Source: Anaeramoeba flamelloides
Lineage: Eukaryota; Metamonada; Anaeramoebidae
Reading direction: 5' to 3'
Length of the DNA: 64,000 nt
NCBI GenBank assembly: GCA_027625915.1
Contig: JANTQA010000020.1
Span: 1,302,001-1,366,000, forward strand
Part shown: positions 11,301 through 19,615 of the stretch, piece by piece
How positions within the stretch are numbered: the first letter of the stretch is position 1
Layout of the letters: each line of letters begins with the position of its first letter
Position numbers and translations under genes: made by a program
Notes under the pieces: generated by a model
Told to the model about the DNA's origin: nothing
Databases searched by the model: none
Seen by the model: the letters and a program-made list of their open reading frames with translations, nothing else

Positions 11301-11636
11301 GACGTTTTAAAAAAAATCGAAAAAAAAAAAAACAAAAATGTGAAAAAATTATTTCAATTTAGAAAATTTCCAAAATAAAATTTTTCTTCTAATATCTCTG
11401 CAAATCCTTTAAACAAATGTATTATACCCATTACAACTGGGCCCCTTTGACTGAAAAATAGTTTATAATAAATTCAAGAAAAAAAAATAAATATTATTTT
11501 ATTCTTTTTTTCCAGTAGCACAATAAATATATTTGATCAATTTATTTATGGAGGGAAAGAAATAATTAAAGAAAAAAATATATCAAAATATATAAAAAGG
11601 AAAGAAAAAGAATTATTAGAATTTTATATAAAATAA
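3804..11636 (+). CDS. NAD-dependent protein deacylase, SIRT2/Hst2-class sirtuin, four exons
   Basis: Proposed exons are 3804-3961, 5931-6058, 9904-10386 and 11516-11636. The first two joins are clean: CGA-AG|GTATG to TTTTTAG|T (phase 2) and CCA-A|GTAATC to AAAATAG|CT (phase 1). They restore the motifs GAGIS (residues 39-43), SDFRSPKTGF, ISYF, PTPVHYF, YTQNVDTLE (120-128), EAHG with catalytic His142, zinc ligands Cys150/153/174/177, KPDITFY and GTSLKV. This is the order of class I sirtuins and is closest to SIRT2/Hst2; the enzyme removes acyl groups from lysine using NAD+. No targeting peptide is seen. The last join is unsettled: the donor at 10387 (GTAATT) leaves phase 1, while the open frame of the last exon (ending GGKEIIKEKN... 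to TAA) needs phase 2. Total length would be near 296 residues. Introns 1 and 2 and the last intron are packed with transposons, yet the exons read intact. Confidence 0.9.
4615..4940. repeat. Repeat family C, copy 1 (sirtuin intron 1)
   Basis: Contains inverted blocks GTTAGGTTTTCCAGAATT and CTGGAAAACCTA, and ends with the signature GGCACTCTACGGCACTTGACG. Related copies are at 11686-12275 and 37965-38165. Its inner half-repeats are self-complementary. No coding capacity. Confidence 0.55.
4960..5395 (+). mobile_element. LINE (non-LTR retrotransposon) 3' end with poly(A) tail
   Basis: A frame open from about 4964 to the TAA at 5318-5320 reads like the extreme C-terminus of a LINE ORF2: RKFRTFTNCLN, then PLCLKDEQRE, then DHILWMCPSY, which is the usual Cys/His tail motif after the reverse transcriptase. 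A short 3' UTR ending near GTGTAATTTACACTTCC leads into about 29 A (5367-5395). Everything upstream is missing, as expected for a 5'-truncated insertion. It lies in sirtuin intron 1, in the gene's orientation. Related tails occur at 13000-13090 and 51880-51975. Confidence 0.75.
5396..7069. other. Sirtuin intron sequence around exon 2, nothing else recognised
   Basis: Apart from exon 2 (5931-6058) this stretch is extremely A/T-rich with many homopolymers. Short open frames here are Phe/Lys-rich artefacts of composition. Confidence 0.4.
7070..7590 (-). repeat. Repeat family D, copy 1 (sirtuin intron 2)
   Basis: Reverse-oriented relative of 10568-11470 and 26463-26990. Shared parts are the GATCTTGCAATAAAAAA and TTGATCTTCAATTCAAGATCAA blocks and the terminal TTTGACTGAAAC...AGTTTATAAT. 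Probably a non-autonomous TA-target DNA element. Confidence 0.6.
7751..7775. repeat. (AT)n microsatellite
   Basis: About 12 AT units directly abutting the left end of the Tc1 element. A run of TA dinucleotides is a favoured target for Tc1/mariner insertion. Confidence 0.9.
8873..9073. mobile_element. MITE family A, copy 1 (inside the Tc1 transposase)
   Basis: 201 bases counting both TA borders. Ends are TACAGTCAGTTTCAC and its reverse. Two arms of about 78 bases face each other around a short A-rich centre, and each arm carries TTAAGGCACAAA three times. Removing it with one TA rejoins the transposase frame across the target. Confidence 0.92.
9202..9402. mobile_element. MITE family A, copy 2 (inside the Tc1 transposase)
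   Basis: 201 bases, same ends, TA borders and arms as copy 1, only 128 bases further on. It splits the transposase after the MQDGAPTHTA motif. Confidence 0.92.
10754..10955. mobile_element. MITE family A, copy 3 (inside family D)
   Basis: 202 bases with TA on both sides. The homologous point in the other family D copy (TA at 26652-26653) has no insertion, which confirms TA duplication and that A is younger than D here. Confidence 0.93.
10990..11165. repeat. Foldback repeat family B, copy 1 (inside family D)
   Basis: Palindromic repeat of about 175 bases: CTGGTATTTGAAT...TTTTTCACTTCATTTTC on one side and its reverse on the other, around a variable centre. Other copies are near 27473-27645, 30074-30236, 32708-32886, 41161-41333 and 53612-54003. 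Confidence 0.7.
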
Positions 11637-11685
11637 TAATAATATCATTTACATTACCAAATTAAAAAAAAAACTTATATACTGG

Positions 11686-12275
11686 TGTTAGGTTTTCCAG
11701 GATTTGAAAGAATTGAGCAAAATTTTGATTGATCTATAAATTCTTTTAAATTCGAGAAAAGAATCGTTAGGTGTATTTTACTTTTTGAAATAAAAAGAAA
11801 ATTTATTAAATTTTATTTTTATTTCAAAAGTAAAAAAAAAAAATAACTAACGAAAATATATTGCTTTTAACGTTAAAATAGTAAAACCAAAAATGAAATC
11901 AATTTTCGGTTTATTTTTCAAAAATTAAAAAAAAGTTCACCATCAACTTTTCTTTAGTTTTTTGTTAGTTTTTAAAAACAATAGATTTTTGTTGGGTTTT
12001 TTTGAGTTTTCTATTTATTTGTGAAGTGTTCTAGGTTTTTTTTTTACTTGTTGAAATAAACCGAAATTTTATTAAAATTTTATGTTTATTTCTACCAGTA
12101 AAAAAAAACCTAGAACACTTCACAAATAAATAGAAAACTCAAAAAAACCTAACGAAAATCAACCGATTTTAAATAAAATAGAAAACCTCTGAAAAACCTA
12201 GAACACTTCACAAATAAACAGAAAACCTCAAGAAAAACTAGGCACTCTAGGGCACTTTACGACACTCACTCTGAT
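11686..12275. repeat. Repeat family C, copy 2, with a long palindrome
   Basis: Longest family C copy, starting just after sirtuin exon 4. It ends with the family signature AGGCACTCTAGGGCACTT. Within it, about 11985-12060 and 12085-12160 are near-perfect inverted arms of about 75 bases around a 25-base loop. It may overlap the 3' UTR of the sirtuin gene. Confidence 0.65.
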
Positions 12276-12798
12276 TGCTAAAGGTAAATTAGTAACTACA
12301 ATGATAAAGAAAAAAAAATATTTTGGAATCGAACAAGTTCCAAATTTTAATTGGTTAATAAAACACAAAGAAAAATTAAAAAGAAAAATTAAAAAGAAAA
12401 AAATATCAAGTTAGTAATAAACAAAAAAAGGTGTTTTCAAAGGCAGTTGTTAAAAAATTTTTAAAAAAAAAACAACTGTCTATTTTTATCAAGAACACTC
12501 AAAAAAAAACCAACACCTTTTTATTTAAAATTTTGTCATTTAATTATTTCAAAGAAATCGTTAATGCTTCCTTGAGAGGTAGTTATTTAGTAGCTGTCAT
12601 TTTTTTCTTTTTGATTGAATATATTTTGATCATTCCAGTTTTTGTTTTTATCTTTACTTTTTATTTTCAAGTTACCTATACTAACTAGGTTCCATGCTTT
12701 CGGTATTAGTAGGTAACAACTTGGTTTTACTCTTTGGTAACTCTTCTACCCAAATAAAAAGGAAAATCAACAAGGGAAAAAATAGAAAAATAATTTTT
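12276..12798 (+). other. Coding-like patch, unidentified
   Basis: A short open frame from the ATG at about 12301 (MIKKKKYFGIEQVPNFNW...) and a Phe-rich frame at 12431-12688 are visible. Part of 12690-12790 resembles 52550-52680, so this is probably repeat-derived, not a gene. I cannot name it. Confidence 0.25.
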
Positions 12799-12998
12799 TA
12801 CAGTCAGTTCCACTTTTAAGGCACAAACTTTCAACGAAATTTAAGGCACAAAAAAAATCTCAAATTAAGGCACAAAATTTGTTATTTTTTTTTTACAATT
12901 TATTTTTACTAGAATTTGAATTTTGTGCCTTAATTTGAGATTTTTTTGTGCCTTAAATTTCGTTGAAAGTTTGTGCCTTAAAAGTGAAACTGACTGTA
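12799..12998. mobile_element. MITE family A, copy 4
   Basis: 200 bases with TA borders; left arm starts TACAGTCAGTTCCAC. It sits immediately next to a LINE tail. Confidence 0.93.
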
Positions 12999-12999
12999 T

Positions 13000-13090
13000 T
13001 GAAGAAGTGTAAATTACACTACAAATGTTACAGACTTAAATTCACTTTTAGAAATTTAAGCGTGAAATCACAGATTCCACGGTTATCAAT
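13000..13090 (-). mobile_element. LINE 3' tail remnant
   Basis: Reverse complement shows ACGCTTAAAT...AGTGTAATTTACACTTC, the same end as the LINE at 4960-5395. Only about 90 bases remain and no poly(A) is left; the neighbouring MITE abuts its 3' end. Confidence 0.55.
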
Positions 13091-13118
13091 TTATGAAAAT
13101 AATTTCAAATCAAAATAA

Positions 13119-13845
13119 ATTCCAAAAATTTGGACATAGTTTAAACAGTTGAAACAATAGCAATACCACACTTTACATTCAATTTGGGAATATTTTTTGA
13201 TTTTACAAACTATTTCATTTTTTGTCTTTTTTGTTTACAGTCAGTTTCACTTTTAAGGCACAAACTTTCAACGAAATTTAAGGCACAAAAAAATCTCAAA
13301 TTAAAGTATAAAATTCAAATTCTAGTAAAAATAAATTGTAAAAAAAAAAAATTCCAAATTTTGTGCCTTAATTTGAGATTTTTTTGTGCCTTAAATTTTG
13401 TTGAAAGTTTGTACCTTAAAAGTGGAACTGACTGTAGTTTTCATTTCCTTTTTTCCAAGTTATGTAATCTGTTTCCTTAGATCTGTAAATTTTTTTGATG
13501 GTACATAGAAGTTTAGTGTTGAGTTTCTTAAATTGTAAAAGCATATACAATTTATAGATGTTATCTTATCATTTGTTCGATCAACAATTGTTGATGAAAT
13601 TTCTCATAATTTTCCAATACATTATATTAGTTTTGCTCGTTTCATTATTTTGGACACTCCAATTTTTTTTTTTTTTTTGAGTTTTATATTTTTTTCTTTT
13701 ATTTGGATGAAAACGATTGATAACTTATAAAAACATTAATACTGGGTTACTTAAATGTGGTTTAATATTACTTTTGGAAAAATATAATATATTGAGTTTT
13801 ATTTTGTCTATTTTTGATTTTGGGTGTGTCCCAAATATTTGGAAT
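13119..13845 (-). mobile_element. Transposon family F, copy 1, carrying MITE A copy 5
   Basis: Ends ATTCCAAAAATTTGGACA and GTGTCCCAAATATTTGGAAT form an inverted pair. The inside matches 63315-63832 on the other strand, including a piece reading MKRA...ECIG in the better-kept copy. Tc1/mariner-like non-autonomous element or remnant. Confidence 0.65.
13236..13436. mobile_element. MITE family A, copy 5 (inside family F)
   Basis: 201 bases with TA borders. The corresponding place in the family F copy near 63711-63725 has no insertion, a second filled/empty pair. Confidence 0.92.
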
Positions 13846-14706
13846 TGGTTTTATCATAGTTTAAAATTAATTCATTAAAATTTAAAAAAGCTCTTTATTT
13901 AAAATATTATTTTCACAATTTCATAAAAAATAATAATATATACATAAATTTCGAATTTTATTTTTATAAAATTATTTTCATTTTCTATCCAAAATAATAA
14001 TATATATGTAAACGAATAGAAGGGTTCCAATTCAATGAAAATGGCAATCTAAGAGATGTTAAAAAAATAGGGAATTGTCAAAAAAAGTATTCAAGAAATA
14101 ATAAAGATTTGTGGATGGGTAGATGAATTGAAAAAACTATTAGGGGAAGAAAGGAGTGTAACAAAAACCATAAATGAAAATGAAAAGTAATACTTTATTC
14201 GAAATTTAATATTTTTATATTGTTATTGAGTAAATAAGCAAATTTTGTCTTGCATTATATCTCTTCCCAAACATTACATTGCTTGGTAATTTTTTAAAAA
14301 AATTATTTTTTTCTAATAAAATAGTAAATTGTTACTATATTTTTGTCAAAAAATAAAATTGAAAAAAATCAAACATTACATTTTTTTATTAATCCCTTTT
14401 TCTTTATCCCCCCCTTACAGATAAAGAGTTATTATTATTATTATTATTTTGAAGAAAAATAGAAAGATTTATATACTTGAAATAAAATCAGTTAACCAAT
14501 ATTTTTGTGAAGAATATTTTATCCCATATTGAAAAAATAAATATAGAATAATTTTACTTAAAATTAATTAAAACCAAAAAAAAAACATTAATTAGTTTGT
14601 TTGTAATTATTTTTACTGTTTATTTTAAAATTTTTAATCAATTTATAATTGAATAAAAAAAATTTAAGGGGGTAAGTACATTTTTCAAATTTTGAGTGTC
14701 ATCATT
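13846..14706. other. Repeat-derived spacer
   Basis: Around 14010-14170 two short overlapping open frames (for example CGWVDELKKLLGEERS) look like a decayed coding fragment, perhaps from a transposon. A (TTA)n run lies near 14430-14445. Nothing else is recognised. Confidence 0.3.
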
Positions 14707-14907
14707 TACAGTCAGTTTCACTTTTAAGGCACAAACTTACAACGAAATTTAAGGCACAAAAAAAAGCTCAAATTAAGGCACAAAATTCAAATTCTAGTAA
14801 AAATAAATTGTAAAAAATGAAATTCCAAATTTTGTGTCTTAATTTGAGATTTTTTTGTGCCTCAAATTTCGTTGAAAGTTTGTGCCTTAAAAGTGAAACT
14901 GACTGTA
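14707..14907. mobile_element. MITE family A, copy 6
   Basis: 201 bases, TA borders, arms intact apart from scattered changes. Confidence 0.93.
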
Positions 14908-16035
14908 TGTGAAACTAAATTCTTCAAATAATTTCAATAACCGAATATATGTTATTTTAATAAATACGGAAGTGGAATATCCTATTATAATATATTTTCA
15001 TACTAACTAAAAAATGGCAATCAAAAAAATGAAAAAATTGGTCAAAAAGAAAAATAAATAAATACAAATCATTTATTTCTTGATCTTATCTTAACTTTTG
15101 ATATAATTACTTATTCTTTATTTGTTTTTTTTTTTAATTTCTTCATGAAAATACCTTTTTTTGTAAAATTTTTGATTAAAAAATTACTTTACATTTCTAA
15201 AGAATTTACAAAATTTATTTCAAAATCCTATTTTCTTTTAATTCATCTAATTTTTGATTGGGTTCAGAATATATATATATATATATAATACCTCTCCAAA
15301 AAACAAAGATTTATTGGGTTTATTAGTTTAGTTTTATAATTTTTTATTTTCCATGAAATTGAGAAATGAAAATATTTCTGAATCATGATTTAAATTTTTT
15401 ATTGAATTTTTCAATTATTTTGATTTGAATCTTTTGTAACTGTTTTTTGATTCCAAGAATTCAACCCCTCTATTTTAATTTTTGAAAATAGTATTCCTTG
15501 TTTCGGCTTTGTTTGATAAAAATATTTTAAAAAAGAATTTTGAAAATAAATTTTACAAAAACATGTTTTGTAAAATAATACTAAATAATAATTGGTGATG
15601 AGAAATACAAGGCTATAAATTGTTTGGATTCATACAAATTAAGAAGATAAAGACAAAAATATCTCCGAAAATATACTTTGGTCGATTTTTTTTTTATCAA
15701 TGATTTCAACAAATTTATCATGGAAATGTGATCTTTCGTGTTTGGGCTTCTAAAGAAAATATTTGTTTCAAATACACAACCTTTTGGTGTCTATTTTACA
15801 AGTTTTACTGTTTGATTAATTACAATCATTCATATAAACCTATTTCTTGATCCAAAACCAAATTTAATAAAACCCAAAACTTTAATCAAAAATAAAGTTC
15901 AAAAAAATTGAAAAAATTAAGATTAAACTCTGAATTATTTTGGTTATTTTCACAAATAGAGTAATGAAAGATGTTTTGGTTTCAAAGTTTCAATATCTTG
16001 TGGCAATCATAAAATATTTCTCAGTAAGGTTCACA
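14908..16035. other. AT-rich spacer, no gene seen
   Basis: Contains a short (AT)n at about 15271-15290. No conserved reading frame or repeat family could be assigned. Confidence 0.35.
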
Positions 16036-16233
16036 TACAGTCAGTTTCACTTTTAAGACACAAAATTTCAACGAAATTTAAGGCACAATAAAAATCTCAA
16101 ATTAAGGCATAAAATTCAAATTCTAGTAAAATAAATTGTAAAAAAAAATTTCAAATTTTGTACCTTAATTTGAGATTTTTTTGTGCCTTAAATTTCGTTG
16201 AATGTTTGTGCCTTAAAAGTGAAACTGACTGTA
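16036..16233. mobile_element. MITE family A, copy 7
   Basis: 198 bases, TA borders; the last copy of the 8.9-16.2 kb cluster. Confidence 0.92.
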
Positions 16234-16319
16234 TATAAAAACTTGGTATTTTAATAATTAAAAAAAAATACAACGAAAAAACTATAAAAAACTGAGTCAA
16301 AATTTTTGATATAAATATT

Positions 16320-17010
16320 ATAGAGTTTTTAATTATTGAACTTTCACCGTAAAAAAGTTTAACAACAAGAAGATTTTTTGTTAATATTTTAATTAATTTT
16401 AAATCGTATTAAATAGTTTCATTTTTTTTTAATGACTCTTTTTTCTTCTTGAAGATGTTTTTTTTCTCCACTCAATTTTTTTCAAAAAAAGTACCAAAAA
16501 AAAAGCAAAAAAAAAAAAAAAAACAGATCAAAAAAAAAGGAATTAAAAAAAAATTCTGGAAATATTTTTGATAATAATGCTGGGATAAACCCTCTAAAAA
16601 ATTCCAATTAACAATATAAAGTGATTCAAATTTTTTGAAAAATATATTATGAATAAATAATCTAGAAAATTTGATCTTATTTCGCAAATAAAATAAAAAA
16701 AAATCAAATATTGAATCCATTAAAGATCTAGAGACATATATCATTTTATTTTATTTACAAATATTTATTAAATTTCTTGAAATTTAAAAGATTAAGAAAT
16801 ATCCTTTTTGTAATTATAAAAGAGTACAAACAGAGGATTTTTATTTTTAAATAAGTTATCTGAGAATTTCTATTATTTTTTTATTATTAAAATTATCCAT
16901 TTAAATTAATTCTATTTGTTTTAAAATATTTAAAAAAATATGTAGAAATAATATTAAATTTCTTTAGATAAATTTAATCCTTCACTGATTACTAGCCCAC
17001 TAAAAGAATG
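16320..17010 (+). repeat. Repeat family G, copy 1
   Basis: Shares with 24330-24920 the order TATTGAACTTTCAC(C/T)G-AAAAAAG, a TTTCTCCACT/TTTCCACTT block before an A-rich run, and the AA(C/T)TTCCA(A/T)TTAACA box; 58640-58850 is a weaker relative. No coding capacity seen. Confidence 0.45.
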
Positions 17011-17889
17011 CGGTATGAGTCATTTATTATTGAATAATACAAATCAAATTCTTACTATTTCTTAAGGTTATAAGTTGAATTATCTAGGTTTTAAAAAAGT
17101 ATTTTGGGATAATTTTTTATTTGATTGTTTGGTTTTTTTTTCTTATATTTTTTTATTCAATAAAAAGAAAAAAATTGATTTGAATTACTCTGTGAATCAA
17201 GAAAGTATAATTTTTTTACTATTTTAAAATAATTATTGTATTTTGTTTGAAATTTAGCAAAGTTTTTATAATGTGTTATTCCAAAACTTAGAGGTTTCAT
17301 TTTTTTAGAGTTTATTTTTGTCCACTTCTTTCAAAAATAATAAGATTTCTTCATTCTTTCAAAGAAAATAATTTTTTTTTTAAATATATTATAGAAATAT
17401 TGTGAATTTAGAACTTTTTCAAAAATTAAGTAAATGGAGATAAAAAATTTTAAAATCAATTGATTCATTTCTGAAAATAGCTTTAAAATTAAGTTTGGTG
17501 TTATGGTAATAGATTTTTTACTCTTTATTTTGAATTCCAAATTCTTATGTGTTGTAATTTTTTATTGAATTTGCTATTAAATTGACTCAAAGATTTTTTT
17601 TGTTTATTGGGTACTTAAAGAATAATTGTAAAGTCTGTTATATTTTTAAAACTGTTTTGTTGGTTTCTACTCGTATTTTAGTCCATGTCTTTTGTTCAGA
17701 GTTGAGATATTTTTTTTATTTGAAAAATATTTGAAATTTTTCATTTTTTTCAACCTTTTTCATTTTAAAAAATAAACAATAACCAATTTGAAAAAGAAGA
17801 CATTTTCAAGAAATTTCAAATTAGCTCAATTCTTTTTGAAATAGTATTGTCCTTTGAATTTCAAAGAAAAAAGAAAAAAGAAATAAAAA
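17011..17889. other. Upstream region of the bZIP gene
   Basis: A/T-rich spacer without recognised repeats. It should hold the promoter of the bZIP gene, but no core element can be defined by eye. Confidence 0.35.
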
Positions 17890-19137
17890 ATGTATTTTGA
17901 CGAAGATCCACCAATACCAACTAACTTTATTTCAAATTCAGTGTCGCTTTTTGTCAACGAAGAGAAGAAAAATGTTGATTCGAAAATTGAAGGAAAGGAA
18001 AACAACAAAAACATAAAAAAAGAAAACAAAATCCAAATAAGAAAAGTAAAAATGATCAAACCAACAAAAAAGAATAAGTTTCACTCAAACACAAGCACAA
18101 GAAACCAAACACATTTTACAGGCCTAGGTAATAACACTAACAATAATAAGGATAATTCTTTTGATTGGAACAATGATTTATTATTTCAGGACTTTAGCGA
18201 ACAAAACCAAAACTCAACACCGTTCCCGAATATCAAAACAAACGAAATGAAATTCAGCCGTGATCCTGAACAAAATTTAAAAAAGAAAAAAGATTTTTTA
18301 GAAAGGCCAAACGTTCTTGGTGTTAACATTATTTCTGAAAACGAAAATAAAAACGAATATGAAAACAAAAACCAAAACAAAAACAAAAACGAAAGTAAGA
18401 ATTTGAATAACCAACGAAATACCCAAAGAACCAAAATCATTCCAATTAGTAAGAAGAAACACAAAAAAATAAAAAGAAGGATCAGAACAAGGAGCCAAAC
18501 AAAGCTATTAAAAGAGAAAGGGGAAAGTGTACCGGAACTTGCCTTAAGTTTCCCACAAAGTACTGAATCGGTCAAGCAACGAAAAAGGAGGAGAAGAGGC
18601 TCTGGAGAGAAAAAAAACAAGATGAGCCTCAAAACAACTAACGAAAAATATGGGGGGAAGCAGATTATCAAAAACACAAAAGAAAAACACTCCAAAAGCG
18701 CGCCAGATTATACAACAGATTATGTGCCATATAGGAAAACAAGAAAAAAAGGGAAGAGAAAAAAAAAGGATTGGTCCAAAATGGGTGTAACGCTCACAGA
18801 AGAAGAGAAAAAGAAATGGAGAGAAATATACAGCAAGCCACAGAAAAACTTGACGGAAAAACAAAAAAGAGATCGAAAGCTCCTCCGCGACCGCATCTCT
18901 GCAAGACATTCGAGACAAAAAAAAAAGGAATACATCTCGAGCCTTGAAGACCAAGTAACATCTCTTGAAAAGGAAAAATCACTTGTTGATAAAAGAATGA
19001 TGGATCTAGAAGAAGAAAATAAATCCTTTCACGAAGAAATCAAGAAATTAAGAGAACTCGCTTTTTCTGAGAACATTTTAACAGCACCTTTGTTAAGCCA
19101 ATTAACAATAAGTGGTGTTTCGGAAAAAAAAAAATAA
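17890..19137 (+). CDS. bZIP transcription factor, intronless, 415 residues
   Basis: ATG at 17890, TAA at 19135-19137, one exon. Residues 1-320 are low-complexity Lys/Asn/Glu-rich and probably disordered, with several basic clusters that could act as nuclear localisation signals. The C-terminal bZIP is clear: basic region about 325-347 (RDRKLLRDRISARHSRQKK) and a zipper with heptad positions Leu352, Leu359, Val366, Leu373, Phe380 and Leu387. The spacing from basic region to first Leu is normal for CREB/AP-1 type proteins. The nearly invariant Asn of the N-x7-R signature is Asp334 here, with Arg342 kept. It is expected to bind DNA as a dimer in the nucleus, although the Asp may weaken or alter base contact. 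The gene is richer in G+C than its surroundings, and no introns are needed. Antisense frames over 18186-18982 are shadows of the Lys-rich codons. Confidence 0.93.
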   Translation: MYFDEDPPIPTNFISNSVSLFVNEEKKNVDSKIEGKENNKNIKKENKIQIRKVKMIKPTKKNKFHSNTSTRNQTHFTGLGNNTNNNKDNSFDWNNDLLFQDFSEQNQNSTPFPNIKTNEMKFSRDPEQNLKKKKDFLERPNVLGVNIISENENKNEYENKNQNKNKNESKNLNNQRNTQRTKIIPISKKKHKKIKRRIRTRSQTKLLKEKGESVPELALSFPQSTESVKQRKRRRRGSGEKKNKMSLKTTNEKYGGKQIIKNTKEKHSKSAPDYTTDYVPYRKTRKKGKRKKKDWSKMGVTLTEEEKKKWREIYSKPQKNLTEKQKRDRKLLRDRISARHSRQKKKEYISSLEDQVTSLEKEKSLVDKRMMDLEEENKSFHEEIKKLRELAFSENILTAPLLSQLTISGVSEKKK

Positions 19138-19216
19138 ATAACATATTATTAGCCATTGGGTAAAAAAAAAGTCCAACAGGTAAAAAAAGTTCAGCCCTAT
19201 TTTTAATTATATACAT

Positions 19217-19615
19217 TAATAGAATCACAGAAATCACAGAAATCACAGAAATCACAAAAACCAGAAAATGAAAAGCAAAATCAATTAAAAAGAAGAAATA
19301 AATTAACTTCAAAGAATAAGTCATTAGATCATTTTAAATCAAACGAACAATAATAATTTTAAATCTTCTTGATTGAAAATAATATAATGGATTATTCTTT
19401 GGAGATCTCAAAAAATAGTAAATTTTTTTTCAATAAATTTTTAATGATTGATCAATCAAAAAAAAAGCCCTTCCTAAAAGATAGTATTAAAAAAACTGAT
19501 CCTGTATTGAATCATCCATTTGGTCTTTAATCAATATATTTTTTCTTCTGTTAATTGATCGATCTTACTTTGAATTTTCATTTTCATTTTCCAGGTTTCT
19601 GTGATTCTATTAGGG
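19217..19615. repeat. Repeat family J, MITE-like, with a small tandem array
   Basis: Inverted ends TAATAGAATCACAGAAA and TTTCTGTGATTCTATTA about 400 bases apart. Just inside the left end ATCACAGAA is repeated about four times (19225-19258). Pieces related to its inside recur near 41620-41830, 54790-55000 and 55540-55750. It starts only about 80 bases after the bZIP stop. Confidence 0.6.

Larger units (their letters stand above)
10568..11470 (+). mobile_element. Repeat family D, copy 2, with two nested insertions (last sirtuin intron)
   Basis: Ends TAATAAACT...TTTCAGTCAAAGGGCCC and the inverted GGGCCCCTTTGACTGAAA...AGTTTATAATA. Without the nested MITE A (10754-10955) and family B repeat (10990-11165) it aligns along its length with 26463-26990. 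Terminal repeats with TA-rich borders point to a Tc1/mariner-related non-autonomous element. Confidence 0.75.

Noticed and set aside
18186-18982. Several minus-strand open frames over the bZIP gene
   Set aside because: They are Phe/Ser/Leu-rich shadows of Lys/Asn codons; the plus strand encodes a clear bZIP.
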